Positions 8,186 to 13,845 of a DNA stretch of 13,845 bases are shown here, one piece after another. Every line of letters starts with the position of its first letter. Position 1 is the stretch's first letter. Source of the DNA: Alphaproteobacteria bacterium (GTDB taxonomy: Bacteria; Pseudomonadota; Alphaproteobacteria; JAEULC01); contig JADZDN010000147.1 in NCBI GenBank assembly GCA_020851015.1, positions 1 to 13,845 of the forward strand, read 5' to 3'. The notes under the pieces are model-generated. The model had not been told where the DNA came from, did not search any database, and saw only the letters and a program-made list of their open reading frames with translations. The translations under genes were made by a program, and so were the position numbers.

Positions 8186-9066
8186 CGCGCGTGGGCAGCT
8201 TGCCGATCGCGGTCTGCGCCGACGACTACGGCATCGCGCCCGGCACCAGCCGCGGCATCCGCGAGCTGCTGGCCGCCGGTCGCCTGTCGGGAACGTCGTG
8301 CCTCGTCCTCTCGCCGCATTGGCGCGACGAGGCGCCCGCGCTGCGCGGCTTGGCGGCGGACGCCGATATCGGCCTGCACCTCGCCTTCACGGATTTTTCC
8401 CCGCTCGGCGCCATGCCGCGCCTGGCCCCGCAGGGAAAACTGCCGGGCATCGCCGCGCTGGTCCTTGCCGCCTATCGCGGACGCCTCGACGCGGCGGAGA
8501 TCGGGCAGGAGGTCGATCGCCAGTTCGCCGCCTTCGCGCAGGCGATGGGCCGCGCGCCGGACTATGTCGACGGGCACCAGCATGTCCACCAGCTTCCCGT
8601 GATCCGCGATCGGATGATCGAGCGGATGCGCAAGCACGCGCCGCGGGCCGCGCTGCGTATCTGCGACGAGCCGCTCGGCGCGATCTTCCGCCGCGCCGTG
8701 GCGCCTTTTCGCGCCGCCGTGATCGCCGCGATGGGGGGCGGCCTGCGCCGCGCGGCGGATGCGGCCGGCATCGCCGGCAACCGCCGCTTCACCGGCGTGC
8801 GCAGCTTCGCCGAGCGCGAACCCTATCGCGCCCTGTTCCGCCGCTACATCGCCGATGCGCCGCCGGGCCTCGCGATCATGTGCCATCCCGGCCATCCCGA
8901 CGATTCGCTGCGCGCGCTCGACCCTGTCGTCGCCACGCGGGAAGACGAGCTTTCCTATTTCGCTGGCGACGAATTCCCAGCGGATCTGACGGCAGTTGGG
9001 CTGAGTCTGGTGCGCTTCACCGCGCTGTGCCGGGGATCGCCACGAACGTCATCCGGGTTTGGTTGA
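8182..9066 (+). CDS. YdjC/ChbG/HpnK-family carbohydrate deacetylase
   Basis: This 294-residue metal-dependent deacetylase removes acetyl groups from N-acetylated sugars. The conserved elements are in order: CADDYGIAPG with the acidic pair Asp14-Asp15, GLHLAFTD with His66, DGHQHVHQLP with the metal-binding His132/His136 region, and MCHPGHPDD with His235. Characterised relatives act on chito-oligosaccharides (ChbG), on hopanoid intermediates (HpnK, inferred) and on undecaprenyl-phosphate N-acetylhexosamine (NaxD). The start is the ATG of an ATGA overlap with the gtrA-like gene, so both are made from one message. Given the polyprenyl-phosphate sugar enzymes nearby, a NaxD-like role is the best guess. 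The last 17 codons overlap the 3' end of the convergent methyltransferase gene by 50 bp, and the tail (RGSPRTSSGFG) looks like non-conserved extension. Confidence 0.9.
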   Translation: MTRVGSLPIAVCADDYGIAPGTSRGIRELLAAGRLSGTSCLVLSPHWRDEAPALRGLAADADIGLHLAFTDFSPLGAMPRLAPQGKLPGIAALVLAAYRGRLDAAEIGQEVDRQFAAFAQAMGRAPDYVDGHQHVHQLPVIRDRMIERMRKHAPRAALRICDEPLGAIFRRAVAPFRAAVIAAMGGGLRRAADAAGIAGNRRFTGVRSFAEREPYRALFRRYIADAPPGLAIMCHPGHPDDSLRALDPVVATREDELSYFAGDEFPADLTAVGLSLVRFTALCRGSPRTSSGFG

Positions 9067-9736
9067 AGCCGAAATTGGGCCGGCGGCGTTCGGCCGTGAA
9101 GCCGCCATCGGCCAGCAGCTTCAGCATCTCGGCCTCGCCATAGACCTTGAGGCCCAGCTTCTGGCGCAGGCGGCGGTAGTCCGAGAAGAACGTGGCGGCC
9201 AGCCCGGCCACGGCCGCCAGGAAGAAGCCCTCGCGCCAGGCGAAGCGCAGCAGGCCGATCGTGTCGGGCAGCAGCGTGTCGCCCGGCGGGATCACGTCGG
9301 CCAGAACCAGCCGGCCGCCGGGCTTCAGCAGGCCACGCCACAGCGCCAGCAGGCGGCGGAACTCGTCGTCGGCGACGTATTGCAGGACCGAGTTGACGAC
9401 GATCAGGTCGATCGCGCCCCGCATCGCCGGCCCGGCCAGCGCCTGGTCGTCGGGGATCGCGATCCGCGCCTGGCCGGCGAAGCGGCGCTGAAGCCGCGCG
9501 CGCACCTCCGGAACGGCGTCGTAGAGATGCAGGCGGGCGACGCGGTCGGCCACGCGCCCGGCCTCCAGCGCATCGCCGCAGCCGAAATCGAGCACGCTTG
9601 CATCCCGCGCGGGCGCCAGCGACAGGATGTCGTCGGCCACCACGCGGCAATGCACCGCCAGGTGCCTGTCGTTGACGTAGATGCGGTGGCTGCGACTCCA
9701 GAAGTCGCGCCACGACTTGACGCCCGCGTCGCCCAT
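9017..9736 (-). CDS. Class I SAM-dependent methyltransferase, substrate unknown
   Basis: This 239-residue protein has the Rossmann-type SAM fold. Motif I is VLDFGCGDALEAG (48-60), followed by the acidic ribose-contact strand end LHLYDAVPEV (69-78), motif II AIDLIVVNSVLQYV (108-121) and motif III LLKPGGRLVLADVIPPGD (136-153). After motif III a markedly hydrophobic stretch (about 162-187, with FFLAAVAGLAATFF) may sit on the membrane or bind a lipidic substrate. The C-terminal strand pair ends in MTFVAIPG. The ATG at 9736 has no strong ribosome site; the gene begins 45 bp after the GT2 stop and is probably the last gene of the GT-C / GT2 / methyltransferase operon. Methylation of the sugar, the lipid carrier or the acceptor glycan is possible; nothing in the sequence decides. 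Confidence 0.88.
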   Translation of the reverse strand: MGDAGVKSWRDFWSRSHRIYVNDRHLAVHCRVVADDILSLAPARDASVLDFGCGDALEAGRVADRVARLHLYDAVPEVRARLQRRFAGQARIAIPDDQALAGPAMRGAIDLIVVNSVLQYVADDEFRRLLALWRGLLKPGGRLVLADVIPPGDTLLPDTIGLLRFAWREGFFLAAVAGLAATFFSDYRRLRQKLGLKVYGEAEMLKLLADGGFTAERRRPNFGFNQTRMTFVAIPGTAR

Positions 9737-9781
9737 CGCGGCGCTAGGGTGTCACGCGCAGCGGTCGGCGTGAATAGGCCG

Positions 9782-10891
9782 CTATTCGGCGGGGGTCGAG
9801 GCCGGGACGGATCCGCGCGCCGGCGCGGGGTTGGCGAGCGTCCCGGGCTGCACGGGGCGCAAGGGCAGGACCGGGCGGGCCCCGCGTTCGGTCGCCGGGT
9901 CCATCCCTTCGGTCTGGCGCACGATGTAGAGCGGGCGCTGCTTGGCTTCCTCGTAGAGCCGGCCGATATAGGCGCCGATCACGCCCAGCGACAGAAGCTG
10001 CACCCCGCCCAGCACCATCACCGCGACGATGATCGAGGCATAGCCCGGCACGTCGACGCCCAGGATCAGCGTGCGGAACGCGAAGTAGAAGCCCATCAGC
10101 ACGGCCGGCAGCGCGATCATCGCGCCAAGGTAGCCGCAGGCCTTGAGCGGCGCGGTGCTGAACGATACCAGCCCGTCCATCGCGAAGCGGAGCAGCTTGC
10201 CCAGGCCGAAGGCGCTGCGACCGTCATGCCGGGGCTCGGGATCGAACGGCACGCCGGTATGGCGGAATCCGACCCAGGCATAGAGGCCCTTCATGAAGCG
10301 CGCGCGCTCGGGCATCGACTTCAGCGCCTCGACCACCTTGCGGTCGAGCAGGCGGAAGTCGCCGGCGCCGTCCGGCATTTCGACATCGGCCATGCGGCCG
10401 AACGCCCAGTAGAACAGGCGCGACGCATGGCGGCGCAGCACCCCGTCGGTGCGGCGGTCGCGGCGCTGGGCATAGACCATCTCGTAGCCCGCGCGCCACT
10501 TGGCGACGAAGGTTTCGATCAGCTCGGGCGGATGCTGCAGATCGGCGTCGATCAGCACCGCGGCTTCGCCGCGCGCGGCATCGAGCCCGGCGGTCAGCGC
10601 CACTTCCTTGCCGAAATTGCGCGACAGCGACACCAGGCGCACCGCGTCCTCACGCGCGCGCCAGACCAGCAGCGAGCCCCAGGTGGCGTCGGTGCTGCCA
10701 TCGTCCACGCAGACGACCTCGTAGCGCAGGCTCAGGCGGTCGAGCGCCGGCAGCAGGCGATGGAAGAAGGCATCGATGTTGGCGGCTTCGTTCCGCATCG
10801 GAACCACGACGGACAACACCGGATCGGGCGCGGCTGCTTGTTCCCTGGCTGGTTCTGGCGCCGCCGCCAACGCGGAAACGGACATCAGCAT
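9782..10891 (-). CDS. GT2 family polyprenyl-phosphate glycosyltransferase (GtrB/ArnC/FlmF-like)
   Basis: This 369-residue enzyme is predicted to transfer a sugar from a nucleotide donor to undecaprenyl phosphate at the inner membrane. It has a GT-A catalytic domain (about 25-240) with SVVVPMRNEAANI (27-39), VCVDDGSTD (60-68), SRNFGKEVALTAGLDAA (90-106) and the metal-binding DADLQHPPE (115-123). Two C-terminal membrane helices (about 247-275 and 284-312) and the family ending IGRLYEEAKQRPLYIV follow. The ATG at 10891 has GGAG 5 nt upstream and is preferred over an ATG two codons in. Beyond residue 330 there is a Pro/Ala-rich tail of about 40 residues with no family counterpart that I recognise. 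It works naturally with the GtrA-like protein and the GT-C enzyme encoded nearby. The donor sugar cannot be read from the sequence; UDP-HexNAc would fit the neighbouring deacetylase. Confidence 0.92.
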   Translation of the reverse strand: MLMSVSALAAAPEPAREQAAAPDPVLSVVVPMRNEAANIDAFFHRLLPALDRLSLRYEVVCVDDGSTDATWGSLLVWRAREDAVRLVSLSRNFGKEVALTAGLDAARGEAAVLIDADLQHPPELIETFVAKWRAGYEMVYAQRRDRRTDGVLRRHASRLFYWAFGRMADVEMPDGAGDFRLLDRKVVEALKSMPERARFMKGLYAWVGFRHTGVPFDPEPRHDGRSAFGLGKLLRFAMDGLVSFSTAPLKACGYLGAMIALPAVLMGFYFAFRTLILGVDVPGYASIIVAVMVLGGVQLLSLGVIGAYIGRLYEEAKQRPLYIVRQTEGMDPATERGARPVLPLRPVQPGTLANPAPARGSVPASTPAE

Positions 10892-10950
10892 TATTCTCCG
10901 GCGACGACCCGCGGGGCGCCGCTTCTGTTCCCCGAAAGTGACAACGGGCC

Positions 10951-10996
10951 GGCTTTCGAATCTATTCCACGAAAACGTGATCGAATCGCAAAAGCC
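10951..10996 (-). other. Imperfect inverted repeat in the GT-C / GT2 intergenic gap
   Basis: The 105-bp gap between the GT-C and GT2 genes is less GC-rich than its surroundings. It holds GGCTTTCGA (10951-10959) facing TCG-CA-AAAGCC (10986-10996), nine pairs with a 2-nt bulge. Inside these is a small stem, CACG-AAAA-CGTG (10968-10979). The structure begins directly at the GT-C stop codon. It could be a transcript-processing or attenuating hairpin; no T-run marks it as a terminator. Confidence 0.4.
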
Positions 10997-12637
10997 TTAG
11001 GGCGCGGACGGATTTTCTATATATGTCAAGGAATTATGGCTACGCAGGTCGTAGACGTGGGCGAGCTTGGTGCCGAACCGGCTGACGGCGGCAATCTCCG
11101 GCGCGGATAAAAGATAGGGGCCGAGCGGGCACTGATACCTGGTATTGGTGATATAGAAATCGGCCTCTACCACCCGTTGCCGTCCCCATGGGACGAATCC
11201 GGCGGGAAAAAACAGGGCGGCCGAGCTCTCGGGACCGCACACCGTGACGCGCCAGGGACGCGGTCCCGCCGGCGGCGCCTGGCGGATCAGGCCCTCCACC
11301 GCGGCGCGGAAAGCGATACCCCAATAATCCAGCTCGAACCGGCCGGCCGCTCCCGGCACGCCGCCGACCAAGGCGTTGAAGACTAGGTATTGGTACGGAT
11401 GGCTGCGCCAGAGAAGCTGGGCCTGGTTGATGGCCGTAGCCGCCAGCAGCGTCACTGCCACGGCGCTGCCGGCCTGCCCTTTCCGCCACGGCAGGTCCAT
11501 CGCCAGCGCGGCCGCGACGCTGAGCGCCGGCACGACGAACAGCAGGTGGCGCATGCCGTCGAACAGGACGGCACGCTCCAGCGCGACATAGACGGGCGGG
11601 AAGACGGCCGTCAGCGCCAGCACCAGGAAGGGCAGGGCCTCCGCCCAGGGCCTGTCGCCCCGCAGCAGGAACGCCGCCAGGCCCGCCGCGCCGGCAAATA
11701 GGCAGCCGGCGATCACGAGCTCGGGCAGCATCGCCGCCATCATCCCCGGTTCGTAGTACCAGGGAACGGCGACCGAGCTGATGATGCGGCCGTAGAAGGG
11801 GAAATCGAAGGTGATCGGGAATCGGCTGAAGGATTCGAACGACTCCAGCGGTCCCGCGATCGGCCGGTGCTGCGCCCAGGGCCAGAACAGGTACATGACG
11901 GCAAGCGCGGTCAGCGCCGCGCCGAGGCCGGGCGCCGCCAATCCAGCCGCATCGCGCGTCAACGCGGCGACCGAGCGCCGGTCCGCCAGGGCCAAAGCCG
12001 CATACATCGCCAGCGTCGCGACGAGATACGCCAGGGCGATCGCACCGCCGACGCGCGTGCCCATCGCCGCGCCGGCGGCCAGGCCGAAACCCAGGAAGTC
12101 GCGCCAGCGCCATGCGGGCATGCGCTGGGCGATGCGGACCAGGAACACCGTGGCCCAGGTCATCGCGGCCGCGAAGGGGATGTCCTTGGGATTGATGAAG
12201 CTGTTGCCGTACCAAACCGGCGTCAGCGCCAGCAGCAGCACGGCGACAAATCCGACGCGAGGCCCGCCGAGGCGCCGGCCCAGCCGCCAGGTCGCGCCCA
12301 GGCCCACGACGCCCACCAGCGCGTTCAGCAGGTGGCGCGTGTCGAACTCGCCGAAGGGCGAAAGGCGGTTGGCCGCGGCGGCCAGCGTGTCGAACAGCGC
12401 GCCGTACCAATAGAGATTCACGTAGGTGAAGGACGCGCGGTCGCGGCCGAGGGTCAGGTAGTAGTCGAGCGACAGCTTGCCGTAGGTGTTCTGGACCGGC
12501 TCGTCCCAGGAGATGCCGTAGTCGCGAAAGGTCAGCGCGATCGCCAACGCGACCAGGCCCAGGACGGCCCAGGCCAGGCGGTCAAAGATCGGATCGTCCG
12601 GGCCGAATCCCGGCCGGTCTGAGGCTGCGCGTCGCAT
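10997..12637 (-). CDS. GT-C fold membrane glycosyltransferase (PMT/ArnT-like, GT39/GT83 type)
   Basis: This 546-residue polytopic protein begins with a short cytoplasmic N-terminus and a first membrane helix (about 20-37), directly followed by DYGISWDEPVQ (39-49). The acidic pair Asp45-Glu46 sits in the first periplasmic loop, where GT-C enzymes keep their catalytic acid. Further marks are TWRLGRRLGGP, typical of the helix 2/3 turn, and NSFINPKDIPFA (145-156), common in polyprenol-phosphate-sugar-dependent glycosyltransferases. At least nine more hydrophobic segments follow, then a periplasmic C-terminal domain of about 110 residues (about 430-546). Such enzymes take sugar from a polyprenyl-phosphate donor and add it to lipid A, glycan or protein. 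The upstream ribosome site is poor: AGGA lies only about 1 nt from the ATG. It lies 51 bp after mscL and 105 bp before the GT2 gene, all on one strand. The acceptor is unknown. Confidence 0.85.
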   Translation of the reverse strand: MRRAASDRPGFGPDDPIFDRLAWAVLGLVALAIALTFRDYGISWDEPVQNTYGKLSLDYYLTLGRDRASFTYVNLYWYGALFDTLAAAANRLSPFGEFDTRHLLNALVGVVGLGATWRLGRRLGGPRVGFVAVLLLALTPVWYGNSFINPKDIPFAAAMTWATVFLVRIAQRMPAWRWRDFLGFGLAAGAAMGTRVGGAIALAYLVATLAMYAALALADRRSVAALTRDAAGLAAPGLGAALTALAVMYLFWPWAQHRPIAGPLESFESFSRFPITFDFPFYGRIISSVAVPWYYEPGMMAAMLPELVIAGCLFAGAAGLAAFLLRGDRPWAEALPFLVLALTAVFPPVYVALERAVLFDGMRHLLFVVPALSVAAALAMDLPWRKGQAGSAVAVTLLAATAINQAQLLWRSHPYQYLVFNALVGGVPGAAGRFELDYWGIAFRAAVEGLIRQAPPAGPRPWRVTVCGPESSAALFFPAGFVPWGRQRVVEADFYITNTRYQCPLGPYLLSAPEIAAVSRFGTKLAHVYDLRSHNSLTYIENPSAP

Positions 12638-12688
12638 TCCTGCCGGGATAACGGCCGGGCGGCCCGGTTCTTCCGCCCCGTGCGGCGC

Positions 12689-13105
12689 CTAGGCGCGCTT
12701 TTTCAGCAGGTCGCGGATTTCCGCCAGCAGCACCTCCTGCGGTGGCGGCGGCGGCGGAGCGGCGGGCGCCGCCTCCTTCTTGTTAAAGCGGTTCACCTGT
12801 TTGACCAGGATGAACACCGCCCAGGCGACGATCAGGAACTTGATCACCGCATTGATGAACAGGCCGATGTTCAAGGTCGCCGCGCCGGCCTTCTGCGCCT
12901 CGGCCAGCGTCGGATAGCTGCCCTTGCTAAGGGTGATGAAGATGTTCGAGAAGTCGATCCCGCCCAGGATCAGTCCGACCGGCGGCATGATGATGTCGTT
13001 GACCAGCGAGTTGACGATCGCGGTGAAGGCCGCGCCGATGATGATGCCCACGGCGAGGTCGATCACGTTGCCCCGGGCGATGAATGCCTTGAATTCCTGC
13101 AGCAT
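12689..13105 (-). CDS. mscL: Large-conductance mechanosensitive channel MscL
   Basis: This 138-residue inner-membrane pentameric channel opens under membrane tension to release solutes during hypo-osmotic shock. It has the N-terminal amphipathic helix [20 protein letters not shown], pore helix TM1 (about 15-45, with [22 protein letters not shown]), a periplasmic loop (46-75), TM2 (about 76-102, with [20 protein letters not shown]) and the C-terminal bundle helix [13 protein letters not shown] proline-rich linker (about 113-123, with six prolines in a row) separates TM2 from that helix. The ATG at 13105 is chosen because it gives the universal MLxEFK start and follows a GAGGGGGAA ribosome site; the frame stays open 29 codons further upstream without conservation. 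The 51 bp downstream hold only short GC-rich inverted repeats (for example 12655-12667), with no clear terminator. Confidence 0.97.
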   Translation of the reverse strand: MLQEFKAFIARGNVIDLAVGIIIGAAFTAIVNSLVNDIIMPPVGLILGGIDFSNIFITLSKGSYPTLAEAQKAGAATLNIGLFINAVIKFLIVAWAVFILVKQVNRFNKKEAAPAAPPPPPPQEVLLAEIRDLLKKRA

Positions 13106-13214
13106 GGCCGTTTCCCCCTCTGTTTCAGTGCTCGGCGCAGCCGATACGCAACCTGCCATCGCGCCGGACGGCGTGCAATCCGGCGGACGCATAGAGGGGC
13201 GCCCGGCATGCGGC

Positions 13215-13246
13215 TTGTGAGCGCAAAAGCGTCTGCACTATAGTGC
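13215..13246 (+). promoter_or_regulatory. Promoter of the binding-protein gene with palindromic operator over the -10 box
   Basis: TTGTGA (13215-13220) and TATAGT (13239-13244) are 18 bp apart, a plausible sigma70 promoter about 50-55 nt before the ATG at 13300. The -10 box is embedded in the perfect 12-bp palindrome GCACTATAGTGC (13235-13246). Because of the symmetry, a TATAGT box is also present on the - strand, with TTGGGC 18 bp away (13266-13261). This could drive mscL in the opposite direction. A dimeric regulator binding here would block both. No regulator gene for it is in the window. Confidence 0.5.
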
Positions 13247-13254
13247 CTGATAGG

Positions 13255-13273
13255 GAACGCGCCCAAAGCGTTC
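13255..13273. repeat. Short inverted repeat in the leader of the binding-protein gene
   Basis: GAACGC (13255-13260) and GCGTTC (13268-13273) form a 6-bp inverted repeat with a 7-nt spacer. It lies just after the predicted transcription start and 26 bp before the start codon. It could be an operator half-site pair or a small leader hairpin; chance is also possible at this length. Confidence 0.35.
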
Positions 13274-13299
13274 AAGCAACATAGGGAGGAGATGAGACA

Positions 13300-13845
13300 A
13301 TGACCCTACGCACGCGCCGCCGCTTTCTCGCCGGGGCCGGAGCCGGGCTGGGCGTCGCCGCCGCCAGCGGCTTCGTGCCGACGCGCTTCGCGGTCGGGCA
13401 GAAGGCCAAGCTCAAGATCGGGCTGATGCTGCCTTATACCGGCACCTATGCCGCGCTGGGCCACAACATCACCGACGCGATGAAGATGCGGCTGGCCGAA
13501 GCCGGCAACAAGCTGGGCGGGCGCGAGTACGACATCGTGCAGCTCGACGACGAATCGGCGCCGCCCAAGGGCAAGGACAACGCCGCACGCCTGCTGGTGC
13601 GCGAGAAGTGCGACATGCTGATCGGCACGGTGCATTCCGGCGTCGTCTTGGCGATGGCGCAGGTGGCCAAGGAGGAGGACAAGTTCCTGGTCATCCCCAA
13701 CGCCGGCGCGGTCGACCTGACCCGCAAGGGCTGCACGCCCAAGCTGTTCCGCACCTCGTTCTCGAACTGGCAGCCGGCCTTTCCCTGCGGCGACGTGGCG
13801 CTGAGGGACGGCGCCAAGACCGCGGTGCTGATGACCTGGAACTAC
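13300..13845 (+). CDS. Branched-chain amino-acid-type ABC substrate-binding protein (LivJ-like), 3' end outside window
   Basis: These are the first 182 codons of a periplasmic binding protein of the LivJ/urea/amide (Peripla_BP_6) type; the frame runs off the right edge. The N-terminus has a clear twin-arginine signal, RTRRRFLAGAGAGLGVAAASG (residues 4-24 region), with cleavage expected near residue 32. The mature protein starts with KLKIGLMLPYTGTYAALGHN, the family's ligand-binding first strand and loop. Further family segments are DIVQLDDESAPPKGKDNAARLL, the second-lobe beginning MLIGTVHSGVVLAMAQVAKEE, and FLVIPNAGAVDLTR. The ATG at 13300 is supported by an AGGGAGGAGA ribosome site about 8 nt upstream; an ATG at 13292 is out of frame and stops after three codons. 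Relatives bind amino acids, amides, urea or aromatic acids, and the ligand is not predictable here. Transporter genes presumably follow to the right. Confidence 0.95.
   Translation, partial: MTLRTRRRFLAGAGAGLGVAAASGFVPTRFAVGQKAKLKIGLMLPYTGTYAALGHNITDAMKMRLAEAGNKLGGREYDIVQLDDESAPPKGKDNAARLLVREKCDMLIGTVHSGVVLAMAQVAKEEDKFLVIPNAGAVDLTRKGCTPKLFRTSFSNWQPAFPCGDVALRDGAKTAVLMTWNY

Noticed and set aside
9059..11110. Long open frame on the + strand (about 680 codons) across the methyltransferase and GT2 genes
   Set aside because: It is antisense to two genes with clear family motifs. Its translation is rich in Arg, His, Gln and Ala without a recognisable domain, which is usual for shadow frames in GC-rich DNA.
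12655..12667. GC-rich inverted repeat as mscL terminator
   Set aside because: The stem is only 5 bp with a 3-nt loop and no T-run; such short palindromes are frequent by chance at this GC content.

Overview
The window is a gene-dense, GC-rich (roughly two-thirds G+C by eye) bacterial chromosome segment. Third codon positions are strongly G/C biased. The gene content (paired ABC importers with Tat-type binding-protein signals, an EmrAB/MarR cassette, MscL, and polyprenyl-phosphate sugar enzymes) fits an alphaproteobacterium of the Rhodospirillales/Hyphomicrobiales kind. That placement is an inference; no rRNA or other marker gene is present. No tRNA, rRNA, CRISPR array, transposase or prophage gene was seen.

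Left part (1-4497, + strand): the C-terminal end of a metal-dependent amidohydrolase is followed by a complete polyamine/opine-type ABC importer. The order is PotC-like permease, PotA-like ATPase, Tat-signal binding protein, then PotB-like permease. The last permease is separated from the binding-protein gene by a C/G-rich hairpin repeat. The amidohydrolase probably processes the imported compound.

Middle (4505-7677, - strand): a MarR regulator, an EmrA-like membrane fusion protein and an EmrB-like 14-TM MFS pump sit head-to-tail with overlapping ends. They look like one self-repressed drug-efflux operon. Upstream of marR lies a 12-bp perfect palindrome inside a sigma70-like promoter. A consensus -10 box faces the other way, towards the next genes.

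Centre-right (7802-12637): two converging blocks of envelope-glycan genes. On the + strand are a GtrA-like small flippase candidate and a YdjC/ChbG-family deacetylase (ATGA overlap). On the - strand are a GT-C (ArnT/PMT-like) membrane glycosyltransferase, a GtrB/ArnC-like GT2 glycosyltransferase and a SAM methyltransferase. Together they could make a lipid-linked N-acetylhexosamine, deacetylate it, flip it and transfer it to an envelope acceptor. This would parallel the FlmF2/NaxD/FlmK route of lipid A amino-sugar decoration known in Francisella. This is the most interesting system in the window.

Right end (12689-13845): the MscL channel gene (- strand) and the start of a Tat-signal, branched-chain-amino-acid-type binding protein (+ strand) diverge from a shared region. 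That region holds a second 12-bp palindrome overlapping -10 boxes on both strands.
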